From positions 29,794 to 72,353 of the forward strand of contig MLAK01000721.1 in NCBI GenBank assembly GCA_001839685.1: DNA of 42,560 nucleotides. Direction: 5' to 3'. The position numbers and the translations under genes were made by a program. Of the stretch, positions 30,321 through 38,718 are shown one piece after another; the first letter of the stretch is position 1, and every line of letters starts with the position of its first letter. The DNA comes from Tritrichomonas foetus (lineage: Eukaryota; Parabasalia; Tritrichomonadida; Tritrichomonadidae). The notes under the pieces were generated by a model, which saw nothing but the letters and a program-made list of their open reading frames with translations, searched no databases and was not told the origin of the DNA.

Positions 30321-30854
30321 TTTGACAAATTTTTGGTATTCATAAAAAAAAAATGTGGAAACGCCCTTGTCAAAATGATATTGTGTCACAGAGTTCGTGT
30401 GAGAAAAGAGCACAATCTTTGAATGACTCAAAAAAATGAAATTCCGAAGAGAGGATAACACTTTGTGAAATTATGTAATGAACAGTTTTCATAGTTATAA
30501 TTAATTGTAAACTTCATGTTTCAAACTCAAATTTTGGATTTTTTAGAAAAGATCATATTTTCAAATATGCACACTTATTTATTTTTATTCTTGGAATCTA
30601 TTCTATCCTCCTTTAAAATAGGTAATAAGACCAATTTTAATCAGTACAGACTAGTTTCTCAGTTGTGATGAAGAGGAATCCAAATTAGTCATGATAGTTG
30701 GTTTGAACCAAATTTAAATCAAGAAATACAAACTACAGTAATTTTAGCATTTTATCATTTTTCTATGATGTTTTTTTAAGAAGTGAGAAAGTTATCCTTT
30801 TTCGAGAAATGAGGAAATTAGAAAGACGGAAGCGGTTATCTCATGCTTTTCGTT
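30321..30854. other. Intergenic region before the L10a inverted repeat
   Basis: This AT-rich sequence lies between the microsatellites and the left arm of the L10a inverted repeat. I see no gene, RNA or repeat that I can support. Confidence 0.4.
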
Positions 30855-30916
30855 AATAATTTTACCATAACCGTCGAATCACAATCGAACGAAGTTCAAA
30901 GAAAAATTGAGAAGGA

Positions 30917-30946
30917 ATGGTTTGGTCTGGCCTTTTGTTCGAATGA
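30917..30946 (+). promoter_or_regulatory. Upstream ORF overlapping the L10a start (copy 1)
   Basis: A nine-residue frame (MVWSGLLFE) starts at 30917 and stops with TGA at 30944-30946, overlapping the L10a ATG as ATGA. It matters only if transcription starts at the TCACA near 30879, 62 bases before the L10a ATG. A more downstream transcription start would skip it. The other gene copy has it too. Confidence 0.35.
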
Positions 30947-31596
30947 CACATATCCACCAGGATAACTTAAAGTCCGCTATTGCCGACATTTTGAAGTATT
31001 CCAATGATACCAAGAAGCGCCATTTCACCGAAACTATTGAACTTCAAATCCGTCTTAAAGGTTATAACATTGCTAAAGATAAGCGTTTTATTGGCAGCAT
31101 CAAACTTCCAAACGTCATTCGCCCAGGTCTTCGTGTTGGTATTATGGGAGACAAGATTCATTGTGAACAAGCTCAACAAGCAGGTGTTTTGAATTACGAT
31201 TTACAAACACTTACCAACTTCAACAAAGAAAAGAAGACTATCAAATATTGGGCCAAGAAGCATCATCTTTTCCTTGCATCAGAAACTCTTATCAAGAGCC
31301 TTAACAAGACTCTTGGTCCAGCCTTCAACAAGACCGGTAAATTCCCAGCTCCAATCCGTTCAAGTGATAAAGTTGCAGATGCAGTTGATGAAGCCAAGAA
31401 GACTGTTAAATTCAGGCTAAAGAAGTCCATTGCTTTTGGTGTTCCAGTTGCTAACGTTAAGATGACCCCAGATCAAGTTTATCAAAATGTTATGCTTGCC
31501 ACAAACTATGTTGTTTCCCTTCTTAAGAAGCAATGGCAAAGTATCGGCGCTATCACCCTTCACTCAACAATGGGTAAACCACATCGCGTTTACTAA
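30943..31596 (+). CDS. RPL10A: 60S ribosomal protein L10a (uL1), copy 1
   Basis: The 217-residue product aligns along its whole length with eukaryotic L10a. Signature stretches are KKRHFTETIELQIRLKGYN, KDKRFIGSIKLPN, FLASETLIKSLNKTLGP, NKTGKFPAPI, TVKFRLKKSIAFGVPVANV and the C-terminal WQSIGAITLHSTMGKPHRVY. L10a forms the L1 stalk of the large subunit, which helps deacylated tRNA leave the E site. The frame runs on upstream without an in-frame stop to a TTG at 30907. The ATG at 30943 is the right start because it gives the same distance to the conserved KYSN as yeast L10a. An identical copy faces it at 32048-32701. Codon choice is C/G-richer than neighbours, as expected for strong expression. 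Confidence 0.97.
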   Translation: MTHIHQDNLKSAIADILKYSNDTKKRHFTETIELQIRLKGYNIAKDKRFIGSIKLPNVIRPGLRVGIMGDKIHCEQAQQAGVLNYDLQTLTNFNKEKKTIKYWAKKHHLFLASETLIKSLNKTLGPAFNKTGKFPAPIRSSDKVADAVDEAKKTVKFRLKKSIAFGVPVANVKMTPDQVYQNVMLATNYVVSLLKKQWQSIGAITLHSTMGKPHRVY

Positions 31597-31669
31597 GTAA
31601 ACTGGTAAGAAACTTTGATTATTTTAATTTCATCATTCTCTTCTTTTTCATCATTCTTTGATGTTCTTT

Positions 31670-31974
31670 CTTTCTGCCGACGCAGTTTCTTTCTAAATCA
31701 AAAGATTCGAAATCTTTTTTATTTTCTTTTTGCTTTCTTTGATTATGAATTATTATTTTGTGAGCTTTCATTAAGTTCAAGAATACGTTTTACCTGTTTT
31801 CAATAGAAAAAAACAGATTAAAAAAATCATCAAAAATATTATGTGAGTTAATTGCTAAAAACAAAGAATGAAAATAATTGTGCAAATAGATTGGAGCAAA
31901 TTAGAAAGGTATATTGAATTGGTTAGGCGAAAAAACTGATAATCGAAAATTGGGATATTAAAAAAAGAAAGACC
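31670..31974. other. Spacer between the facing L10a copies
   Basis: These 305 AT-rich bases separate the two inverted arms and hold the 3' ends of both transcripts. No gene is seen. They would be the loop of the inverted repeat. Confidence 0.6.
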
Positions 31975-32047
31975 AAAGAACAACAAAGAATGATGAAAAA
32001 GAAGAGAATGATGAAATTAAAATAATCAAAGTTTCTTACCAGTTTAC

Positions 32048-32701
32048 TTAGTAAACGCGATGTGGTTTACCCATTGTTGAGTGAAGGGTGATAGCGCCGA
32101 TACTTTGCCATTGCTTCTTAAGAAGGGAAACAACATAGTTTGTGGCAAGCATAACATTTTGATAAACTTGATCTGGGGTCATCTTAACGTTAGCAACTGG
32201 AACACCAAAAGCAATGGACTTCTTTAGCCTGAATTTAACAGTCTTCTTGGCTTCATCAACTGCATCTGCAACTTTATCACTTGAACGGATTGGAGCTGGG
32301 AATTTACCGGTCTTGTTGAAGGCTGGACCAAGAGTCTTGTTAAGGCTCTTGATAAGAGTTTCTGATGCAAGGAAAAGATGATGCTTCTTGGCCCAATATT
32401 TGATAGTCTTCTTTTCTTTGTTGAAGTTGGTAAGTGTTTGTAAATCGTAATTCAAAACACCTGCTTGTTGAGCTTGTTCACAATGAATCTTGTCTCCCAT
32501 AATACCAACACGAAGACCTGGGCGAATGACGTTTGGAAGTTTGATGCTGCCAATAAAACGCTTATCTTTAGCAATGTTATAACCTTTAAGACGGATTTGA
32601 AGTTCAATAGTTTCGGTGAAATGGCGCTTCTTGGTATCATTGGAATACTTCAAAATGTCGGCAATAGCGGACTTTAAGTTATCCTGGTGGATATGTGTCA
32701 T
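32048..32701 (-). CDS. RPL10A: 60S ribosomal protein L10a (uL1), copy 2
   Basis: This copy encodes the same 217 residues as copy 1 and appears identical at base level too, since the antisense frames of both copies also translate identically. The start is chosen as for copy 1, at the Met of MTHIHQDNLK. The gene is convergent with copy 1 and divergent from the CEP290-like gene. Two identical copies with identical promoters suggest a recent inverted duplication or ongoing gene conversion. Either gene could supply L1-stalk protein. Confidence 0.97.
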   Translation of the reverse strand: MTHIHQDNLKSAIADILKYSNDTKKRHFTETIELQIRLKGYNIAKDKRFIGSIKLPNVIRPGLRVGIMGDKIHCEQAQQAGVLNYDLQTLTNFNKEKKTIKYWAKKHHLFLASETLIKSLNKTLGPAFNKTGKFPAPIRSSDKVADAVDEAKKTVKFRLKKSIAFGVPVANVKMTPDQVYQNVMLATNYVVSLLKKQWQSIGAITLHSTMGKPHRVY

Positions 32702-32727
32702 TCGAACAAAAGGCCAGACCAAACCAT
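32698..32727 (-). promoter_or_regulatory. Upstream ORF overlapping the L10a start (copy 2)
   Basis: This is the mirror copy of the nine-residue upstream frame, again ending with TGA inside the ATGA of the L10a start. It is relevant only if the transcript begins upstream of 32727. Confidence 0.35.
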
Positions 32728-33005
32728 TCCTTCTCAATTTTTCTTTGAACTTCGTTCGATTGTGATTCGACGGTTATGGTAAAATTATTTGTCAATTATC
32801 TTTTTCAGATTGACCCTTCGAAAATTCTAATGCTAATTGGTCATAACAAAGAATGAAAAAGTGCATGTTTTTCACCTTAAAAATTTCAGTTATTTGCCCA
32901 GCCGAATTTAGAAAATCTTCTATTTGACGATAGACCATTTTGAATGATTTTTTATCGTTCTCTACTCCACTAACGTAAAATTTTTGATTTCGCTAATTCG
33001 TTCCA

Positions 33006-36000
33006 ATGCTTGAGCCACACATGGAACAGATGATGAACCAGCTTGTGGGCGAGGTCGAAAATCAATATATTCATCAACTTGAAGAAGCGAACCAAAAAAT
33101 TCGACATTTAGAAGATCAACTCGAAATCTACAAAAACAATACGAATTATGTTAGTAAAGAAGATTACGATCAACTTCAGCAACGCCTTCGAACAGAGCAA
33201 AACGATCACATGCAAGCCAATCGTGAATTAAGATCGCTCGAAACTCGACTTCAAGAGCAAATCAATAAAACAGAGAGACTCGAATACGATTTGAAAAGAC
33301 AAAACAATGATGCGACTAGCAGTGTTCAACAAATCAAGCAAAAAGACGATCAAATTAAAGATCTCAGGAAACAGATTGACAGCTTTCAAGCGCTTTCATT
33401 AAAATACCGCCAGGAAACAATGGATTTTATGGCTGATAATAAGAAGCTTGAAAGTGACTACAGAAGACTAGAAGCTCACATCACCGATCTTGATGCAGCA
33501 CTTTCGCTTGTTAGCCAAAGAAATGAAGATCTAACAAAAGCACTGACTGAATCACACGATCAATTGATTCATGTACAATCCGATTTAAATGACGAAATCG
33601 AAAAGAACGCAACACTTGAACATGCAATTAATTTTATGAAAAATCGGAAAGACAAAAATGTCGAAGATATGAATGATTCTTTTCCAGATTTTGGTAAACA
33701 AAAAGAAGAATCAGGAATGAATATTCAACAAGAACTAATTGCAGCTAAGCATGAAATTGCTGCTATGAAAGCACAAATTGATCATTATAAAGAAGTTGAA
33801 GCAAATAATGTTCGATTAGAAGTTGCTTTAAAGAAAAGAACGAAGCAACTGGAATCAGTTAATCAACTTTTTGATGATAAGCAAATGGAAGCTGAGTCGT
33901 ATCGAGCAGCTACTGAAGAATTACAGTTAAAAATTATTGATTATCAAGATCAATTAAAACATATTTCCAATAATTATGAAGTTCGTATGGAATACTTAAA
34001 AGAACAGAGTGAAATTCACCAAAAACGAGCTGATGAACTTTTCAACTTAATTTCCTCTTTAGAAGAGACGAATTCCGAACTAGACGGGAAATTGTTTGAA
34101 GTTCGAAAGAGATTAGAAATGTATGAAACTGGTATTTATGGCCTTCCTGAAGCGATTTCGGAAATGAACCATTTTAAGAAGATGGTTTCTATTCGTGACG
34201 CACAGCTTGCTGATATAATTCACGAAATAAATTTCTATCAAAAGACTATCACTTTATTGGAAAAAGAATTTCCAAAAGAGTTTGACTTTGAGGCTTTTTA
34301 TAAAAAAGTTGATGAAGGATTATCACAAATTGAAATAGATAAAACTGAAGGACGTGCTGTTTCTCTCCTCGATAAAGCAATAGCTATGCATAAAACAGCT
34401 CAACTCGGAAACATAAAAGTGATTTTAGGAAATGAAAACAGACCTAATAAAACGGTTTATTATAAAGTTGAAAATGGGGCTTTAACTAAATTGGAAGATC
34501 CTAAAAAAGTAGTTGATGAACTAACAGCTGTTGATCCATTAGAAATGACCAAAAATTTACAACAAGAAGAAGAACTTGCTTCAGAATCTTCTATTGCTTC
34601 TTATTCAAGTCATAAAAACCCCGAAAATGATCAACTAAATGAAAAATTTAATGATCATAAAAGGCAAATTGTAATTCCACCAAAATCTAAAAAATATGTA
34701 GGTAAAGGGAAGTTTAAGAAAGAAAAGAAAGAAAATCCAACATTAAACATTGCACCTGAGTGTAAAGATGTTGAAACTCAGTTTCCTGAAGAAATCTATT
34801 ATCGAAGAAGAAGCTCCCTGTATGGGATTTCTCATCCCCTAGATCAAGAAATTCACCAACGTCCAACTCGGCCTTTTAATGAATATGATTTAAATGATGA
34901 AGATATGATTGGCAACCTTCAAAGAAATTACGAGCTGGCAAAGAAAGAGAGAAATGACCTTCAAAACAAACTTAATCTTTACCAAGCTGAATATGAAACT
35001 GCTCAATATGAATTACAAAGACTTCGAGCACAATTTCAACAATCACCTGGCCTCAATCCACATCAGCAAATGAATCCAAATATGAATCCCCAAATGCAGC
35101 CTAATATGATGTTAAATATGATGCAGCCTGGAATGTCAATGATGCCACCGATGATGAATCCAAACTTAATGCAAAATGGTGTTTCTGATCAGCAAATGAT
35201 GGAAATGCAAATGATGCAACAACTATATCAACAACAACAGCAAGAACAAGGACATGGAAATAATGAGAATCAAGAAAATCAGCCAGCTGTTATTCAGCCA
35301 TCCAATTCCCCTTCATCACCACGAAAAATAAATTCCAAGAATCATTCATCTGATTCAGAAAATCTTTTGTCACCTTCAACTTCGTCACCTTCTTCAAATA
35401 AAGCAAAAGGAATACTGCAGCATATTCATGATTCAAATGAAGAAACTAAAAAACAAAACAAAGTCTTCTCGCCAAAGAAAAATCCACAGATGAACAGTCC
35501 ACGCATGTCATTCGATTACCATAATATGCAAGTGATGCTTCAACAACAACAGCAACAACAACTTTCGCAGCAACTTCAACAAAATTCACAAATTAGTCCA
35601 TTTAACTCTTTCAGCCAATTAAGACTTGGACAACTTGCACCAGCACCACAAATGATGTCGAAGCCAGAAACTAAAGAAACATTTGTGCAACATGCCGAAA
35701 CGCCTCTTGCAGGAATTACTTTATATCTGAAAAAGAGTGTTGATTGGGCAATAGAATGTCCAAGACCTCCCCCCTTAACATTTATTTCGAATTCCGAAAC
35801 ATTCCAATTGCCAACACCAGAAGAACTTGAAATCATTAATGCCAAAAGGAATGCTTTAAAGAATGAAGTTGAAGCCTTGTTAAAGAAAGCTGCTGAAGAT
35901 AAACAAACATATGAAGATGCATTATCAACTGTTAAGCAAAGGGATCAAGCCCTTATTGAACTTCAGCAAACAATTAAAACTTTGGAAAAGCAGCTTGCAG

Positions 36001-36743
36001 AACAACGTGAAGCATTTCAAGAACGCCTGCTTGGCTATAAAAATGAAGCAGAACGATTCGTTGATGCAATTCGTACAGAAAAGAATGATATCGATGGTTT
36101 CGATGCTGCAAGAAACAGCACAGATATTCCAGACCGTGACAATGACCTTTCCAAAGTGTCAATAAGACTTCATGAATTAGAATCTTCAAATAATCAACTT
36201 CGTCTTGAATTGCAAGATTCTCAAGAATCAACAAAACTTCTTCATCGACGAAATAAAATGTTGAAACAAAAAATGGAAGAAATGGAAGCAGAAAAACGGG
36301 AGATTGTTGGGAGATTTTCAGGTAATGAAAAGCAACAAAGCTTGAATGGATATGCCTCCAAACTTAAAATGAGGTATAATGAAATGAAAAAGAATTATGA
36401 AGATCTTCAAGTTGAGTATGAAGAATTAAAACGTACCAAAAATACTAGATTTGATCCTCTAATGATGTCCCGAGTGATTGATCGAGCTGTTGATCGAAGT
36501 GAAAATACATTAACTGATAAACAAATTGTAACAAGAATGAAAAATGCTGAACTTCGAGCTGAAAATTTAAGAGTGAGAAATGAAGAAATGCATCTACTTC
36601 TTGGTAAAGCAAATAATACAATTGATCGTTTAAATCAACTTCTCACTCGAAAAGAATCTCAATTAACTGGTTTTCACGAACAAATTGCTGACTTGAGACA
36701 ACAAGTTGCCCTTCTTCAAGGAAAAAAGACAGTCAGTGCTTGA
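33006..36743 (+). CDS. CEP290-like ciliary transition-zone coiled-coil protein
   Basis: The 1245-residue product is coiled coil for most of its length. Residues about 366-420 carry a stretch typical of CEP290, KRLEMYETGIYGLPEAISEM followed by VSIRDAQLADIIHEINFYQK. The animal protein has LEFYETGVYGLEDAVKEI and IKIRDREIEILTKEIN in the same order. CEP290 forms the Y-links between axoneme and membrane at the ciliary base. Here the protein is about half the usual size. It has a Met/Gln/Pro-rich low-complexity section near 680-750 and a Gln run near 845. The C-terminal coil (from about 1150) includes RKESQLTGFHEQIADLRQQ. Four nearby Met codons make the exact start uncertain; the first is taken. A role at trichomonad basal bodies is inference. 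Confidence 0.75.
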   Translation: MLEPHMEQMMNQLVGEVENQYIHQLEEANQKIRHLEDQLEIYKNNTNYVSKEDYDQLQQRLRTEQNDHMQANRELRSLETRLQEQINKTERLEYDLKRQNNDATSSVQQIKQKDDQIKDLRKQIDSFQALSLKYRQETMDFMADNKKLESDYRRLEAHITDLDAALSLVSQRNEDLTKALTESHDQLIHVQSDLNDEIEKNATLEHAINFMKNRKDKNVEDMNDSFPDFGKQKEESGMNIQQELIAAKHEIAAMKAQIDHYKEVEANNVRLEVALKKRTKQLESVNQLFDDKQMEAESYRAATEELQLKIIDYQDQLKHISNNYEVRMEYLKEQSEIHQKRADELFNLISSLEETNSELDGKLFEVRKRLEMYETGIYGLPEAISEMNHFKKMVSIRDAQLADIIHEINFYQKTITLLEKEFPKEFDFEAFYKKVDEGLSQIEIDKTEGRAVSLLDKAIAMHKTAQLGNIKVILGNENRPNKTVYYKVENGALTKLEDPKKVVDELTAVDPLEMTKNLQQEEELASESSIASYSSHKNPENDQLNEKFNDHKRQIVIPPKSKKYVGKGKFKKEKKENPTLNIAPECKDVETQFPEEIYYRRRSSLYGISHPLDQEIHQRPTRPFNEYDLNDEDMIGNLQRNYELAKKERNDLQNKLNLYQAEYETAQYELQRLRAQFQQSPGLNPHQQMNPNMNPQMQPNMMLNMMQPGMSMMPPMMNPNLMQNGVSDQQMMEMQMMQQLYQQQQQEQGHGNNENQENQPAVIQPSNSPSSPRKINSKNHSSDSENLLSPSTSSPSSNKAKGILQHIHDSNEETKKQNKVFSPKKNPQMNSPRMSFDYHNMQVMLQQQQQQQLSQQLQQNSQISPFNSFSQLRLGQLAPAPQMMSKPETKETFVQHAETPLAGITLYLKKSVDWAIECPRPPPLTFISNSETFQLPTPEELEIINAKRNALKNEVEALLKKAAEDKQTYEDALSTVKQRDQALIELQQTIKTLEKQLAEQREAFQERLLGYKNEAERFVDAIRTEKNDIDGFDAARNSTDIPDRDNDLSKVSIRLHELESSNNQLRLELQDSQESTKLLHRRNKMLKQKMEEMEAEKREIVGRFSGNEKQQSLNGYASKLKMRYNEMKKNYEDLQVEYEELKRTKNTRFDPLMMSRVIDRAVDRSENTLTDKQIVTRMKNAELRAENLRVRNEEMHLLLGKANNTIDRLNQLLTRKESQLTGFHEQIADLRQQVALLQGKKTVSA

Positions 36744-37169
36744 TATAATTTTATTTTTTTACTATTTTGTTCCATGAATTCATTATGTGCGAAATGTTTA
36801 GAAATATATTTTATTTGTTTTTTTAATAAAGATCTTTATATATATATTTTATTTGTTTTTTTAATATATATTTATATATAAATATATATATTTGATGTAT
36901 GTTATTGTTCTAATATGCGAAGCACTTTTACTTTATGAGTTTTATCATAATGAGTTGAATCAAATAATTTAATCAAACCTGAATTGCTTTGATACTAAAA
37001 AACATGAAATCATGTTGTTTTATGAAATAAAAAATAAGAAGAAATTGGATAATGTTTTTGTGTAAAAATAATTATGATATAGTATGATTTAATATTTATC
37101 TCTATTAGAGAATCATGGAAAAAATTAAAATTTTAAAAGAGAAAAAAGTTAAATGAATGTTCAAAATTT
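36744..37169. other. Intergenic AT-rich region with a 38-bp tandem duplication
   Basis: These 426 bases lie between convergent genes. From 36804 to about 36879 a 38-base unit beginning ATATATTTTATTTG is present twice, followed by a TATATA-rich run. No gene is seen. Confidence 0.6.
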
Positions 37170-37358
37170 TTATTGTGATTGTGAATTTGGTCCAACCTTG
37201 CGTTTGGATTCTGGATTAATTGCAAGGAAACGCTTGTTGTATTGCTTTCGAATATGTGCACGACCACGAAGTGGTTTTGTTTTTTCCATTTTATGGACTT
37301 TTGGAGTGTTGCTTCGAACTTTTCCTGCTTGTGCTAATGATCCATGAACCTTACCCAT
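37170..37358 (-). CDS. RPS30: 40S ribosomal protein S30 (eS30), copy 1
   Basis: The 62-residue basic protein begins [20 protein letters not shown] and continues with the conserved QYNKRF and KVGPN segments of eS30, a small-subunit protein near the decoding centre. It is made as a free protein, without the ubiquitin-like FUBI domain fused to S30 in animals. A longer frame upstream (to 37424) is not needed: the Met at 37358 fits family length and is preceded by TCATT (reverse of 37382-37386), 26 bases away. The protein is identical to copy 2, and only two synonymous base changes separate the genes. Confidence 0.96.
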   Translation of the reverse strand: MGKVHGSLAQAGKVRSNTPKVHKMEKTKPLRGRAHIRKQYNKRFLAINPESKRKVGPNSQSQ

Positions 37359-38055
37359 TTGGAAAACTTTGCTTTTTAAAAAATGAAATGTTTTTATTAG
37401 TCCAAATTTTCCCAATCTAACCAATTTTTTTTTTTAATAAAATTTTATATTCAATTTTCTGTATTTGTTAAAATTTCAATCATCAAATAATGAAAAGCAA
37501 TTCATTTTATGATCAAACTCATTGATTTCTTAAAATAGCTCGATTTTCAACAAAAAGAAAGGAATATATGTGCCAATGTTTTGAAAAAGTAAATGAATGA
37601 ATTTGTTTTGAGTTTAACTTTTGGACATTTGTGATTCTTTTTTTAGATGATATGTTTCCATAGTATCATTCTTAAGCTACTATTTGATATATCATATGAT
37701 TTCAACAATCAAATATTAAAAAAAAAAAAGATGATCTCTCAATTTTAGTAGATGTCAAATATTTTATTCCAGTTTTGGCAAGTACAGTAAATTCAAGATA
37801 TAGCTCTAAATAAATTAATTCACTATGTATATTCTAAGTATAGAATAGAAAGACAATTGTTTCCTTTCCACAAATCGATCCTCTTTTTCTGAGAAAATCA
37901 AGCAAAAATTTTGATGTTGATCAATCTCTGAAAAAGTTTCCAAATTTCAATATGTGTTTGTCTTTCACAATTTTGTGAATTTTCTGAAAGAAAAGAATAT
38001 AGAAATAAAAAATTATACATTTGACATCATTTTCTAAAAAGAGTCATTCCAAACA
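37359..38055. promoter_or_regulatory. Divergent promoter region between the two S30 genes
   Basis: These 697 AT-rich bases hold both S30 promoters. Only the ~35 bases next to each start are alike: a CATTTTYTAAAAAG block with TCATT-type motifs, ending in TTCCAAA before the ATG. In copy 2, TCATT at 38044-38048 places its A 10 bases before the ATG. The middle is unrelated sequence with a run of 10 A near 37720 and no gene. Confidence 0.5.
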
Positions 38056-38244
38056 ATGGGTAAAGTTCATGGATCATTAGCACAAGCAGGAAAAGTTCGA
38101 AGCAACACTCCAAAAGTCCATAAAATGGAAAAAACAAAACCACTTCGTGGTCGTGCACACATTCGAAAGCAATACAACAAGCGTTTCCTTGCAATTAATC
38201 CAGAATCCAAACGCAAGGTTGGACCAAATTCACAATCACAATAA
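38056..38244 (+). CDS. RPS30: 40S ribosomal protein S30 (eS30), copy 2
   Basis: This gene encodes the same 62 residues as copy 1 and is divergent from it. Synonymous differences are seen only at Lys3 (AAA against AAG) and one His codon (CAC against CAT). There is no ubiquitin-like leader. The stop is part of TAAAAA, so a UAAA-type poly(A) signal overlaps the stop codon, a feature described for T. vaginalis. The short leader with TCATT agrees with trichomonad initiator use. Confidence 0.96.
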   Translation: MGKVHGSLAQAGKVRSNTPKVHKMEKTKPLRGRAHIRKQYNKRFLAINPESKRKVGPNSQSQ

Positions 38245-38718
38245 AAATTTGAGCATTCGATGCAAATTATTCTTCTAATAAAAATATTATTCTAATTTCC
38301 AGGTAATTTTTTCTTTTTACATTCTGTTAGTCATGATAATATATTAATAATAATGAATAATAGTTATCTTTTTTATGGAGATTTAATGATTAAAGATTAG
38401 AGGAAAAATGAATAATTGGAAAGATCTAATGGCTGCTATGTTAAATCTAAATAAAGGCAAAATGATGAATCATAGAGTGATATCATTTCAAAGTTGAAAT
38501 ATATTAACCCTAATTTGACGAATAATAATTTCAATTGATCATTACCAAAAATAAAATGAAAATGTTCATTGATAATTTTGGTGTTTCTCATCATTAAGAA
38601 ATAAAATCTATGTATGATAATGACGAAATTTTTACTTTACTCTAAAATATAGAAGGTCTTACTTGAACTTATTAGGCATTTCATATTTATGAGTCTTATA
38701 AGCATAAATAATTTCATA
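38245..38718. other. Intergenic region between convergent S30 and GH78 genes
   Basis: These 474 AT-rich bases include the 3' region of S30. No gene, RNA or notable repeat is seen. Confidence 0.4.

Larger units (their letters stand above)
30855..31669 (+). repeat. Left arm of inverted repeat carrying the L10a gene
   Basis: About 815 bases are repeated in inverse orientation at 31975-32789. The arm covers about 88 bases upstream of the L10a start, the whole gene and about 70 bases downstream. The stretches I compared are identical until scattered differences begin near 31661. Confidence 0.85.
31975..32789 (-). repeat. Right arm of inverted repeat carrying the L10a gene
   Basis: This is the reverse complement of 30855-31669, including the promoter with TCACA, the upstream ORF, the L10a gene and the start of the 3' region. 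Outside both ends, similarity stops abruptly. Confidence 0.85.

Noticed and set aside
30907..30942. An extended L10a N-terminus beginning at a TTG (MRRNGLVWPFVR)
   Set aside because: Nuclear genes normally start at ATG, and the extension has no counterpart in the family.
30920..30960. A possible short intron between an ATG at 30917 and CCACCAG in the L10a leader
   Set aside because: It would join ATG to GATAACTTAAAG in frame, but there is no GTATGT donor and no CTAAC branch block. The ATG at 30943 already gives the same N-terminal length as yeast L10a.
37359..37424. A 22-residue N-terminal extension of S30 copy 1
   Set aside because: It is absent from copy 2, does not resemble ubiquitin or FUBI, and would span the TCATT initiator region.
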